From Progne subis subis (Eukaryota; Chordata; Aves; Passeriformes; Hirundinidae), in the NCBI GenBank assembly GCA_022316685.1, contig JAKJHU010000034.1, positions 558,001 through 622,000 on the forward strand: a stretch of 64,000 nucleotides of DNA, given 5' to 3'. Positions 1 through 12,401 of this stretch are shown piece after piece (position 1 is the first letter of the stretch; each line of letters opens with the position of its first letter). Made by a program: the position numbers and the translations under genes. The notes under the pieces are model-generated. The model was not told the DNA's origin. It was given only the letters and a program-made list of their open reading frames with translations, and made no database searches.

Positions 1-534
1 GCTTCTGTGCACTCCCACGCACCTTAGGTCAGACTTCTTAATACATCAGAATAATTCTTCATGGGCACTTTTAATATAGCATCAACTGAGATGAGAGTAA
101 AAATGTACTCCATAAAGATTCACTACTGGGAAATCCCACAAACAGCTCTAGATAAAATCCTCTGCTAAAATTGATTAGCCACTCAAGCTTCTGCTTCTCC
201 TACTGTAAATTATGCATTAATTAATGTTTGCTTCCTACTAGAGTGGCATTAATATGACAAAAAACAGGATCACAAACACTTAAAACACACACACAAAACA
301 CCTGATTAGCTCCCATTACTGAAAAAGGAACCAAACAGATAATTAATTAGTCTTACTAATTATAGCTATTCCTAGATCTTATGAGAGACCTTACATCAGT
401 GTAACTCCTATTCCTATACCAGAATGTCATATGAGGACCTGAACAAACACTTGCCTTTAATTTTTTATCAGCCATCTTTTCTAAGTACGGCACAGGAAGA
501 AGCTGTCACCTCACTACAGCATGATCCCACCTCA
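1..534. other. AT-rich non-coding sequence
   Basis: No gene, RNA gene or recognisable repeat is seen before the CR1 fragment that begins near 535. The ORF starting at 424 runs into the CR1 copy and is not a gene. Confidence 0.6.
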
Positions 535-1050
535 TTGGCACTGATGAGGCTGCACCTCAAGTGCTGCATCCAGTTCTGGATTCCTGACTTCAAGACATTG
601 AGGTAATGGAGCATGTTCAAAGAAGGGCACCAGGCTGGTGAAGGGTCTAAAGAGTGAGTCCTATGAGAAGTGGCTGGGATTGTTTATCTTGGGAAAAGGG
701 ACATTCAGGGGAGACCTTATTTCTCTTGACAGCTATCTGAAAGGAGGTTCAGTAATGAGGTGGGGCTTGGCTCTTCTCCCAGGCAACTAGTGATCGGACT
801 GGAGGAAATGGCCTCAGGGGAGGTTCAGATTGGACATCAGGAAGAATTTCTTCATGGAAAAGGTTGTTAAGCATTGGAATGGACTGCCCTGGGAGATGCT
901 GGACTCACCGTCCCTGGTAATGTTCAAGAAATGATGGGACATGGCACTTATTGCTATGATCTATTTGGCTAGGACCTGACTGGTCAAAAGCTGGACTCAA
1001 TCCCAGGAGTTTTTTCCAGCCTCAATGATTCTATACTATGGTTCTATGAT
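535..1050 (+). mobile_element. CR1 LINE 3' end, 5'-truncated
   Basis: This is the 3' end of a chicken-repeat-1 retrotransposon in sense orientation. It carries the familiar succession of CR1 3' blocks: the TGAGGCTGCACCT block at about 543, GGAGACCTTAT near 711, CTGAAAGGAGGTT near 737, TTGGACATCAGGAAGAA near 830 and GGCACTT near 945. It ends in the degenerate tail ATTCTATACTATGGTTCTAT at 1028-1050, the octamer-like repeat that terminates CR1 copies. Most of the element, including reverse transcriptase, is missing, as is usual for CR1. Divergence from the remembered consensus is moderate, so the copy is not recent. Confidence 0.93.
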
Positions 1051-1305
1051 TTGCTGTCAACGTAGAAACATTCTCTTGCTAACAAACAGAAATACACCCT
1101 AAATTCTGAATACATGTTTAGGACTTAGCAGTTTCTATTAAAATAACAGAATTGTACAGAGGCTTGCATCTGGCCATAGAACTGCCTATTTTAATTTTAA
1201 ATATGCTTCCCAGTATATGAAATTGTTCTCAATGTATTTAAATTTTCAGAATCTTAATGGTTAAAATAAGACCGACATCTTTTAATATATTATTTTGTCT
1301 CCAAG

Positions 1306-1752
1306 TATCCTAGTTCTGGCCAGGAACGAGTTAATTGTTGCAGTAGCCAGAAGAGGGTATGGCTAGGACACAGAGGTTATTCTAAACTATTTTGCCAGTG
1401 GTAAGGGGAAGGGAGTGTCTTCTATGGAGAAGGGCTCTTTTGGGTCCACATAGCATGGCAGAGGGCACAGTCAGGTATTTTCTGTTCATGGGGGTGTTTC
1501 TGTGTGAATTGTTCAGCTCTTTCTTGCAACCTTTGTCATTAGTATTGTTGCTGTTGCAGTTTGATTTTTTTACCTCATTGCTGTTTCCAGTAAATTGTTC
1601 TTACCCCAACACCTGATCTTCACCTTTGGTGTCTCCAACTCTTCTCTTCAGCCCAACACGAATAGGGAGAAGGGGAGTGAGCAGGAGGCACATGTTTTGG
1701 AGAGCCTCAGTGGGAGCATCAAACTGAGGAATACCATTGCTAAACTATGACA
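1306..1752 (+). mobile_element. Solo ERV LTR (family A, copy 1)
   Basis: This 447-bp LTR is clearly related to the one at 38,703-39,150. Shared blocks include GCTGTTTCCAGTAAA near 1581 and the terminal stretch from about 1690 to 1752. The 3' end reads CTATGACA; the 5' TG has decayed to TA. Flanking 5-mers CCAAG (1301-1305) and CCATG (1753-1757) match at 4 of 5 bases and are read as a decayed TSD. An AGTAAA near 1590 could be the polyadenylation signal. A short ORF inside it (1392-1616) is a by-product of the LTR. Confidence 0.8.
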
Positions 1753-1757
1753 CCATG

Positions 1758-4700
1758 CAGAAGAAAAATTGGATACTGAACCAAGAATTGTGTTAAATGA
1801 CATACAATACATGGAATTATATATAGGCAGTAGTGTCCCATTTAATGAGGCTGAAAAATGAGGGTAGATGGGACTCTCCTTCAAAATATCCTTCCAGGTC
1901 ACTTTTTGAAAATATATTTCTACAAGCAGAATTTAGTGCATACAGTTTCACAAACTTCAGGAAAAAATGCAAGGAAGTTATAAGCAAACTGAAGTGCTGA
2001 CCTTACCAACAAGTTTTCTCATTTCATTAACAAAGATGTAGACTTCGAACAACAGTATGAAGAGTTGATACTAGTAATTTCTCAAAAGAAATTGTGCTGC
2101 TAGATAATTCTGACAGCTTTCAACCATAGATAGCTCACACTAATGAAGATGGATGCTATATCAGCAGAGATGGTGGTAAGTTAAAACCCTGCACATCAAG
2201 GGAGCTGGGTCCTTCTCTTGTGTGACTAAGGCTTTAGGCTCATTTTAACAGACGGCTTAATTTACGTTGTTTTTTTTTTCTTTGAAGCATTGGAATTTGC
2301 CCCCTCTGGTAAAGCAAGAAAGAGAGGATCCAGTACCATGGATGCTACTGTCTCACTGGAACTTCAAATGACTCTCCAGTTTCACATCAGAATGAATTTC
2401 AGCTTCTTCAGAAGAAGAATCGGTAGGGATCACTGGACTTTTGATTGCCTGCTGAGATTACTCAGGAATTGTAGCTGGATAAATCCTAAACATCTCAGAG
2501 ATATAGGACATACACATGCCTCTCAATCTCTCTTATGTACTTTACTGTGACATTGTTGTTGTCTCTCTTTGGCCTTTCACTACTTTCGTCTTGTCTTAAC
2601 ATTTGTCATGGAGCAGTAGGAATCACTTTGTTATGGATGATATATGACTATCTGTGCAGCAGATGTTCTCCAAACATCAGATTCTATGAGGCAGCTCTTG
2701 TGTGAACCCCTGAACATGACATCTGTTGTAATAATTGTAATAATTCACAGTGATTACAGGGGATTACACTCAATGGCAGAGCTGTTTCTACCTGCCCTAT
2801 CTCACATCTGTGTAACAAATTCCTTCTTTGCAACTGATCAATATTTTTTCCCCACTCTTAAAAACTATTTCTAGCCAATTCATTAATTAGAAAGAATTCT
2901 GAAATCCTCAGGTCTAAGAAGGAAACAAAGAAGTCAGTTAACTTAAACTCTAGAGAGTGCATACAAAACCTGTGAATAACGAGCTCCCACTCTAGAATCT
3001 CCCCCTTATTTCCCCTATGCAGAACACAGCCTCCACCACCTGGTGATGGAGGACCAGATGACTTCTTTGAAGCAAAGAACAACATCCAGAGGCTCTAAGT
3101 TTTCTCCTAATTCTCCCAAGCCCCAACACACCTTTTCAGGACAGTGAGTCTGCAGCTTGTCTTACCTCATGCAGCAACAGCAGATAACTGAAAAATCAGA
3201 GAAGCAAACACAGGAATTTCAAAACCTCAGAATTGTTTTCCCAAAGCAGTCAACATTAGCTATAGCTAAGTAGATAGGAAGTCCATTACTATTTTCTACC
3301 AGGATAGAATTTTGCTGAGTTAGTGGCTTTTTTGGGGGGGGAGGAGGGCAGGGGGTGGCAGGTCTTTTTACAAAATATTTTTGTCTGTTACAGAGAAGCT
3401 GTATGAGAAATACTTCAGAAAAGAAATTACATTCAAAACAAACAAGACTTTTTGGGATTTGGTTCCATTCTTCATTTTGGGACTATGATGGAAAAGGGCA
3501 TCCTTTCCACAAAAGAACACAGAGCAGCAGTAGGATCCTGTCACAGCAGCACAGCCCAAGATTCTCTTAACTAGTCTTCTTGTGCAGATGGCAAAAAATC
3601 CAGAGAGAATGTAAGAGGCAGGGATAAGGTAACTGCTCAATAAAATGCTCTTACCATCACTAAAACAAGTATGTAAGAATGTCCACCTCCAGTGTCACTA
3701 CAACTACTCTGAAAGAACTAGTGCCAGTAGAAGCCTGTTCTGTCATTGTAAAAGGTTTGGGCCTCTTTCAAAGAGCAGCATCAATTCCCACGATGCTAAC
3801 ATTATTCACTTTGCTATTATATTTTGCTCAAACTTCCTTGCAAGGGTGTCAGTACCAGGAAACAGGCCACAAGCAAATTAGGATTGTCTTTCCTACATTT
3901 AGAGAAGTGTGAAGAGGTTAAGTTATTGTTACCAATACTATGGTAAATAAGAAATAATGGTATTTAATTTTCACAAAATAACACTATCTACAAATTCTTC
4001 AATGACCTAATTCTATCTTTTACTGCTGAATGTCTTCAACTGAGAGGACTCAGATAGTGTTACAAATCAGAAAAGACATCAATGAGAAAGCAGAAAGTTC
4101 AAAATATTGATATTGATGTTTTAGTGTTTAAGAGGCAAAGTGATTGATGGATGGCTCAAGATTGTCAAAATCAAAATTCTGTAAACAAAAGGGGGATTTT
4201 TTTTGTTTAAAAAATGAATTACCTTGGGATTACCATCCTTGGTAAGAAACAAATGAGAATGCACTCTTGCCCTGCCCAGAAGTAGTATCTTCACCTCTTT
4301 GTTATCAAAACTACTTTTAGAATGACCAGAGTAATCTCTCCTCTACTTCTACTGTGCAGCCAGGAAAGGGATAGGATAGGCATGACAATGGCATGGCTGC
4401 ATAGAGTGGGATTCTAGTCATCAACAATGCTCCTGAGAGAAAAAATAATTCTAAAAGACGGTCATTATTTTCCCTATTACACAAGAATCCTTTTTTCAAG
4501 AATCACTTTGTTGTATTCAGAAGTCTGAAAAATATACGCTGGTTTTAGGTAGCACCACAATCCTTTGGGACTGATCCTGACAAAACCTTTTGAAACTGAT
4601 CAGTTCTCTAAGAAGAACATCACCACACTGGACTACTATACTTATCATTTGACTACAGGACAATACCATTTATTCTTCCTTAAATATTTACAGGCAACAT

Positions 4701-6025
4701 ATTCTCCTCCTCTGCTCTTAGGAATTTTATTTAATACTTTTCCTGAAGAAACACACAGGCCCTTTAAGTCTTACATATTCAGTACTCGATCAATGATATG
4801 GTATTTCACTTCATGTGCTTCCACCATTAAAGAAACTCATGCACTTACATAGACCAGTAGGATGATCTCCCCCTCATCAGCCTGCAGATGCACATAGAGC
4901 TTCTCCCCAGATACTACTTACCACTTATATTTTCCAAGACATATCAAAAAGATGTGAGTAATGATACCGAGTGGCATTTTCCGGTAGTTCTGTTTCTTTG
5001 CTCAAAGAAATTTAGCACCATCACTACTGTCCTTTTCATGTCCCAACAGAGTACTGTCTCATGTAAAGAGGGAGGAGCTTTGAAGGTCAGAACATACAGA
5101 AGCCAGTAGCACCAGCCCGTATTTATCAAGGTGTTACACAAATCTGAAGCAAATAACAGATATCTTCCTTTGTAAGAAAAAAGCCATACATGATCATGAG
5201 ATGCACAGATAAGCACGCCAAATGATCTTTGCTTATCTTAGTAGCTCAATAAATCTGCAAAATCAGTCAGAAGAAAATTCACAAACAGAGTGATTCAGGT
5301 TTATTTCATTAACAGAGTTTATGTGATCATGAATTCTTTGGACATGGGACACTTTTATATGAATGTAGTCAGTAAAATTGGTTAACCAGTATTCAAAATC
5401 TTAAAAATAAGCAAGCCAATAAAGACTAGAAAGCCGTAGTACTTCAGTACACAGGATATTGTTATCAACAAATTGATAAACAGCAGATGACCATAAATTC
5501 AGTATGTCTTACTTTGATACGCAATCACTGTCAATAATTTTTCTTACTATGTAGTCTCTAGGGCAAAAAAATCTTACAAATTCTTGATCATAGGACCATA
5601 AGGTGTCACTGATAATTAGGTTTTTTTTCTTCCTTTATTCTTAAACACATTACCACTTTATGCTTGAGATGTGATAGTTGTGTACTGCAAGACTCCTTTC
5701 CTTCACTGGATGGTATGCAGAAGTCCATGTTTCCTATGAAGCCCATCAAAATTAACAGGTATTTTGCCTTTAGAGAAAGATTAATGCTTAACATTTACCT
5801 TAATTCCCTTTTGGCTATATTTCTATTTTCCTAAGGTGTCATCCTTCTCCTGTGTACTGACAAGCAGTGAGAAAAAATATGCTCTGAAAAAAAGAACCAA
5901 GCTGACTGGAATTAGAAGGAGTAAATTGTGTGCTCACTGGGAAGTAATTAAAAGCCATAAAGCAGGAAGAAGGCTGGACGTGCCTAAAAAGCATTATAAT
6001 TAAAACCTAATGTATGTTAACTGTA
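1758..6025. other. AT-rich non-coding stretch
   Basis: No coding exon, RNA gene or named repeat is recognised. Short ORFs on both strands are of chance length and show no domain. A 13-bp pyrimidine run lies near 2270 and a G/A-rich patch at 3333-3360. Confidence 0.55.
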
Positions 6026-6029
6026 AGTG

Positions 6030-6115
6030 AAGCATTGAAGTCAATGACATGAATGGCAAAACTCCCACTGAATTCAATTGGGGCAGGATTTTATTCTATA
6101 AGAGCTAAACAAGAA
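6030..6115. repeat. Possible ancient amniote repeat fragment
   Basis: The segment contains TTGAAGTCAATGACAT followed by GCAAAACTCCCACTG and GGGGCAGGATTTTATTCTAT. This resembles a motif recalled from an old dispersed repeat in reptile and bird genomes, where 'ttgacttcaatggg' and 'gcaaaactcccattga' occur together. The family name is not certain and the copy is short and decayed. Confidence 0.45.
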
Positions 6116-6293
6116 GGCCTGTTCAGCTTCAGAGAGATTGATTAGAGGTTTGTGGATAAAAAGAAACCTTGCTAAAAAATGAGAACTGGTAATTTATATA
6201 CAATGATTTTCACAGTTGTGAAATAGCCACAAGAGAAACTGAAAAGAGAGAATTTAAATCAAACTAGTTAATCCTTAAGAAAGGGGAAGAAGA

Positions 6294-6315
6294 TTTTTTT
6301 TTTTTTTTTTTTTTT
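6294..6315. repeat. Poly(T) tract, T22
   Basis: An uninterrupted run of 22 T lies in AT-rich DNA with no adjacent retroposed gene seen. Confidence 0.95.
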
Positions 6316-6555
6316 AATATGATTAGGGGAAAAAACCAAAGACCATTAGAAAGGAGACAGAATCAAGAAAAATCCTTAATATGGAACAACTTTATCAAAA
6401 CTAATAACCAGGAAGAAAGTGATGAAGCAGTTAAAAAGCAGTGATAACTTTATAGAGCATAGCTATTGATAAAAAGCATATTGGGAATACTTAGAAAATC
6501 TGAATTCATTCAATAGCATATAGTCTATTTAACCAGGAAACAGAAATGAATTAAG

Positions 6556-6575
6556 AAAAAAAAAAAAAAAAAAAA
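6556..6575. repeat. Poly(A) tract, A20
   Basis: A pure run of 20 A is followed by GAAAGAA. No retrocopy is recognised upstream. Confidence 0.95.
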
Positions 6576-6838
6576 GAAAGAATTTGCCATTCAGTATGTC
6601 TAATCTCCAGAGCCCCGTTAAGTAATGGAACCACTCTTCAGAAACAATCAATCCAGCTTCAGTGGTTTTAGCACCATGCTGTCAAAAAGTGACAGCACAG
6701 TGTAAGTTTGCCTAGACATAGTTAATGGATTTACAAAAATTTAAAAACATCTCACCACTATCCTGTAACAAACGTTCCACAAAAGCACTACTTGTACAGG
6801 GAATCTAGCAGGATAGCAAACTAGTGTTAAAAAAAAAT

Positions 6839-6862
6839 GGGGGGGGGGGGGGGGGGGGGGGG
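6839..6862. repeat. Poly(G) tract, G24
   Basis: A pure run of 24 G is preceded by an A9 run and one T. Such runs are rare and unstable and can fold into G-quadruplexes. The length given by the assembly may be inexact. Confidence 0.95.
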
Positions 6863-9415
6863 AAGGCCGAAAACTAGGTACAGAAAATTATATAATAACT
6901 TGGAGTACAACTGTGGCAAGGAGGGAATTGTGTTAATTTGGCTGGTATAAACAAAAATCTGATATTAACCGTCCACAAGCAGTGGAAATACTACCAGCCT
7001 CTAAGCCCGTAGAGTGATGACGCTCTCTGTATCTGGAGAAAACTTACAGAGTCACTCCTCACCAGACCAGGAGATCTTCCCAGCAATATAATCTTAACAG
7101 AGAGTATTAACTCATGAAAAATTTGTGAGAACACAACTTCTAGAAGGATTGTGAGAAGCCCTGAAAAACTGGTGGAAAACAAGCATTTTTAACATTACTA
7201 GCACACAGAGAGTCTCCTAAAATACCATGCAACCTTTCATGATCTGATCCTGCAAGTCAGCAATTAAAAACATGCAGTTAATTACTCATTTAATTTGTCT
7301 GTGTGAGATTAAAAAAAAATGACACGGGGCCAACTGAGGGAACTTGAGAGCTGTGCATTCTTAAACAATGTCTCTAGAGAGTTCTAGTTAGAGCTTTCAG
7401 GTCTGGTGAGATTTCAAAGCCGCCAGAGAAAGGGCAGAGGACAGTGCTTCTGCAGCATCATGAGCTATCTCCACCTCTTTTACTCAGCTGGGCTGCCTAA
7501 GAGGTAGTGGGTCTTCTGCAGACCTCATTATCCTTCCTACACAACTGTACCTTCTCTCAAAGGGCTGGCAGATGGCTACCCAAATGTGGCAAGCACAGGC
7601 ACTTCCAACTGCTCTCATCTGTACAGTATCCTCATGGGACACTCCTGGAATTTCTGCACTGCACTGAAAAGGCTTAGTAAGAGAACATTCCCCTCAGACA
7701 TGAGTCACAGTCCCTCCGCAGAATGCGCAGCTCGTTCGTATGCCATACAAACACTCCCTGGAGATCTGACGCACATCCTCACACACATTCTGTAGGAAAC
7801 TCTATTTTTCTCTCTTCCCAACATCCACGTACAGTATAAAAAGTGCAAATAGGGCAGTCTAAAACTTCCAAAAAGCACACACTACTTGTTAGTTCTTACT
7901 GTAGTTACACAAGGATGTAAGAAGAAGACAACCCTGCATCGTGTACCATGGCTTTATATTTGCATTCACGGTCATTTTTAGAATAGTACATTTATTTTTA
8001 TGTACCAGGTCAGGTCATTCTAGACATACAATTGATACTCTTATCTGCAAATTTTGGAAGGAAAAGGTCTTCAAACACTATGAAGAGCTGAGAAAATGCT
8101 AAAAAGACTTAGATTATCAACAAGAAAATCACCTTAATAGCTTTACATATCCCTTACTAGTGAAGAAATAACGAGCTTCTTTTTAAGTAAAAAGTCACTT
8201 TTTTCTGTTCCTCTACAAAAGTGATATTCAAACCTAAGACTAGAATATAAGAATAGTTTTGCTCATGAGTTGCATCATACACACTGTGTAACATTATACA
8301 CTATTTTTAGAGCTGTGAAAATCTGACATAAATCATTTCTGCTTCATAAGTCACCTGTAAGGAAGTACTTAATGGGGTTTTTTTAACTCTACTGTGACTA
8401 CATAATTGAAAAGTATGTACTAAAAATGTTTAAACATGAGGTTCAATGGCTTTAAATGAATACTGACACAGTAAAAATAGATTCCTTGAGAGAATTAACT
8501 AATCATTAATAACTTGAATTGACAAAGGTAAGACTAATCAAATTCTGGCTTCATAGTAATTCTTATAAAAATGGGTATAAGGGGAGCTAATGAAGTGAGA
8601 ATAGCTTCTACAGAAAAAGTAGTGAATCTACAGCACATTAACTCATTATAGAATTATATTTTTATTTCAGTATTTCCTTTCCAGGTCAAGAAAACCACAG
8701 GTCACTTAGGGCAAGCTAAGAAGGGAAAAGATAATGCTTTTTCTTATCATAAAAGAAAGGTCAGTTTTATGTTAGCAAAGGGATCAAATGTCTAAAAGGT
8801 GCTGACCTGAAAGAATATTTCAGTTATAGATATAAATGTACAAACTACATTGAATACAATTTATTTGAAAACTCCATTGTTAACCAGAGTGCCAGCTAGC
8901 AGGATTGCTATGCCCCACTATATTAAAGACAAAACTGGGAGGAAAAAAAAAAAAACCCCACCACTTTTTTATTCCTGAAAAGTACAATACTTGAATATGA
9001 TCCTCAAACTTGACAACAAAGTCTGAGGTCTCCCTGGGAACCAAATCAACCTCCATGTACAGAATCTACCAGGCTGAACTGTAAAGCACATGTTGTTGGC
9101 TTCACAGAGTGATCAGAACCCTTGTACATGCATAAACAGCACGGATAGTAGAGACACGGAAGACCTTTCAGAAGCGTCAAACTAATAATGCATGGCTCTA
9201 CAACACAGCACACATGTTCAGAGGCTTCAAGTGAGATCATTCCTATGTTCAGAGTCCCAGATGAGACTACTATGAAATGCTGATATGCAGCAGCTGGAGC
9301 AGGGGCGTCTGGACTATGGTTATCAGGTATCCCTAAATCCCAGGCACATTTTTAAAGTATTCAAAATGTGCCAAGATTTTTAGAGAATACAGCTGAGAAA
9401 ATCCAGATATACACG
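6863..9415. other. AT-rich non-coding stretch
   Basis: No gene or named repeat is recognised. A short A-rich run sits near 8943-8956. The slightly GC-richer patch at about 7400-7800 shows no coding pattern that I can support. Confidence 0.5.
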
Positions 9416-10757
9416 TGTGCTGGTTTTGGCTGGGATAGTTACTTTTCTCCACAGTAGCTAGTATAAGTCCACATTTTGGATTTGTGCTGGAAACAGTGTT
9501 GTAACACAGGGATGTTTCAGAACAGCGCTGACACAGCATCAAAGCTTTGGGCCTCTCCTGCTGCCCAGTCAGCAAAGTGGCTGGGGGTGCACAAGCTGCT
9601 GTTAGGGGACACAGCTGGAACAGCTGACCCAAAATTACTCAAGGGATATCCCATACCATATGGTGTCCTGCTCAGCAATAAAACCTGGGGCAAGAAGGAG
9701 GAAGTTGGAGGACATTTGGAGTGATGGCATTTGTCATTCCAAGTAACTGTAATGCTTGATAAAACCCTGTTCTCCTGAACACCTGCCTGCCATGGAAAAT
9801 GGTGGATGAATTCCTTGTTTTGCTTGCCTGTGAGGCTTTTTCTTTACCTCAACCCACAACTTTTCTCACTTCTACCCTTCTGATTCACTCATCTCTCCCA
9901 TAGTGGGATGGAGCAAGCAACTGAGTTGCCAGCTGGGGTTACTCCACAAGAGTGCTTTTTGGCACCCAACATGGGGCTCAGAAGGTCCAAGATAAGAACA
10001 GATTTGATTGGAACATGCCAGATTGGATTTATGGCTGTTATTGCTGTTCATCTATTAATTGGCAGATCTCTGTGCTTGCAAGGGAGCATGCTTGCTTCGC
10101 TGTAAATTAGAGTCTAGTGCTTGTTAGTGGCTGCTTTTTTTGTAGTGCTGCACTGCTTCTGATCTTATTGTACAGTGCCTAGGAATATTTTCACCCCAGC
10201 AGTGCCCATGCACTGACAGGTCATGAAGGCATCACTGCTGTTTCTGTACTCCTGTACTGGACAGGCTGAAACTCCAGCAAGAGCTCGAGCTGAAGGGACT
10301 GTGACCTACAGCTAAGTCCATGTGTGATCAGGATCTCTCCAAGAGCCTGGCAGTGACAAGCCCATACCAGAGGAGGTACCTCGTGAGGCATCTGTGCCCA
10401 TGGCTGTGCCTTGTGCCACAGCAGATTACCTCCGAAGGGACTGTGGCCCAAGGGGAAGTCCATGTGGGAGAACATACACCTTGCAGCGTCCGTGGCTGTG
10501 CATGAGGCCATGCTGGAGCACATCAAAGTGTGTGGCTATAGATAAGCTCATGGCAGCTAGACACAGCCCTGGAGGGACTCCAGCTCTGCGTCAGTCATGT
10601 TGGAGCAGGTTTGTTTCTGAAGGGATTGTGGCCCATGTACAAGGCCACACTGGAACAAGATGCACTTCAAAATGGTTGTGGCTGTGGATAAGTCTGTGTC
10701 ACAACAGATATACCCCTGTATTGACCCTGGCTCATAGACAGACTCGAGCTGATAATG
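9416..10757 (+). mobile_element. ERV 5' LTR plus leader, 3'-truncated
   Basis: A complete-looking LTR (9416-9951, 536 bp) starts TGTGCTGGTTTTGGCTGGGA, the hallmark start of an abundant avian ERV family. It is followed by a primer binding site at about 9960-9977 and then a leader of degenerate repeats of roughly 45-55 bp (for example GAAGGGACTGTGGCCC near 10,434). No gag, pol or env reading frame follows, and recognisable ERV sequence stops near 10,757. A matching 3' LTR is not seen, so the copy is truncated or has been rearranged. The 3' boundary is approximate. ORFs in the leader, such as 10,394-10,819, are not viral genes. Confidence 0.88.
9960..9977 (+). other. Retroviral primer binding site, Lys-type
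   Basis: TGGCACCCAACATGGGGC lies 8 bp after the LTR end. It matches the form of a tRNA-Lys primer site (TGGCGCCCAACGTGGGGC type) with two substitutions. This fixes the orientation and identifies 9416-9951 as a 5' LTR. Confidence 0.8.
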
Positions 10758-10759
10758 GG

Positions 10760-12306
10760 GAGAATACTATTACCTCTGTTCTACACATGCACACACTGAG
10801 AGTTCAAATTACTTCATGAACCTTCTAGCCAGCTTCAATTTAAAGCGTTCACCTAAAAACTTCATTTAGCTTCCGCAGCTGCTTCAATCACTGAGAGTCT
10901 TTCTCTGGCTTGGAGCTGGTCAAGTGAGAAAGCAAGCACTAGGAGTTTGCAAAAGCTTCTTTTTTTTTTTTTAAACCTTTACTTTTGTGTGAGTAAAGGC
11001 AGTTGCATTTATATTCCTTGAAATAAATCTTATTTAACACAGTTATTCTGTCTGACTCCGCAAGGCAGACTGTTTTTTGCCAGGAACAAAATCTGTGATC
11101 GTTATAAAACTGTGGGAAAAATCAATGTTATATAAAAGGAATGGTTATTTTATATATGCACACAAACATAATATGAGACCTTATCCTCTGATCACAGAAA
11201 GAAGGAAACAAATTGGTTACATTTGCTGAGGATGCCTTCTAACACTACTACTAGATTCTTTTCTGGAGGTGGGGCTGAGAGAAAGCACAAACACAGTTTA
11301 ATCAGAGCTAGCCATTTTTTCTTATTAACATCATGTCTGATAATTCAGCTTATGGAAGCCTATGGATCTCTTAAAAGATCACTGTAATGCCAGTTATGCT
11401 AATGATTCTCCCTTTATATTTCAAAAGATCAGGATATTTCCCCTATTTTTTGTTTTTAATTCTGCCTTGCACAATACTAATTTTAAATTAGTTACTTTTT
11501 CTTTTGCATTTAAAAAACTAAATTCTTCTAGGGAAATCATATCTGCCTCTATTAGTATTGTACTTAGATTTTCTTACTAAAATACCAAGACCTTCTACTT
11601 GCAATTTTTTTTTCCAATATTTTTTATTTTTCTTACTAAATTCCACTTTAAGTTGACTATGTATTACCTTCTGTCACAGCAGTTTTCTGCAGAGAATCTG
11701 AAATAAACATAAAAAAATGCCATAATTTTCAAGTCTCTTGAGAAACAAAGTATGTCTACACTTATGCAGTCCTACTTTAGACTGAAAATATTTCAAAATC
11801 TCAGATTTTTACTTAGTACATTACAACACATCTCAAAAACTCTGGTTGCATTTGACATTGTGGATTGTTTTAATTATGTACAAACATGCCTCCTTGTTTG
11901 AAGATTCTCCAGTCAGACAGTTCTGGCTGCTTTTTGCATTTTGTCTGTGTTATTTCAAGTACTAAGGAAAGCTCTCTGTTGCACTGTGGCTTACTGTAAT
12001 TCTCAAGCATCTTGCTTCTACTCAGCCTTTCTTTATACACCAGCAGAAGGGCTGCACACTCTAAGAAATCATTTCTACAATTGCCAGTTTGCAGAAACTC
12101 CCTCATATTGTTGCTGAGAAGGAACCACACACTGCTGTTTGGTGACCAGGGGATGTCACATTAACATATTGCTCTGCCTGCCTCCCCAACAGTTCCTGAT
12201 GCTGCCTCCAGTCCAGGCTCCTGGGTGGAGGGTGCCGCCACATGTGCCAAGGAACATGTCAAGCACCCTAATGGCTGGGTGGGCTTTTCTCTAGCTGCCT
12301 TCTGGG
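10760..12306. other. AT-rich non-coding stretch
   Basis: No gene is recognised. A T12 run is near 10,961, and T-rich tracts occur around 11,590-11,640. A somewhat GC-richer piece at 12,160-12,300 ends in the compound microsatellite and could be a retroposed fragment, but I cannot name it. Confidence 0.5.
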
Positions 12307-12327
12307 AAAAAAAAAAAAAAAAAAAAA

Positions 12328-12373
<46 letters not shown>

Positions 12374-12401
12374 ATAACCAACCAACCAACCAACCAACCA
12401 A
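12307..12401. repeat. Compound microsatellite A23-(TA)n-(ACCA)n
   Basis: A23 (12,307-12,329) is followed by about 18 TA units (12,332-12,368), an A7 run and then ACCA-type tetramers (12,376-12,401). The three motifs adjoin directly. The ORF read across it at 12,161-12,448 is low-complexity (YIYIYI and WLVGWLVG) and is not a gene. Confidence 0.95.

Noticed and set aside
10394..10819. 141-codon ORF in the ERV leader, considered as a gag remnant
   Set aside because: It follows the repetitive leader and lacks any matrix, capsid or zinc-knuckle motif.
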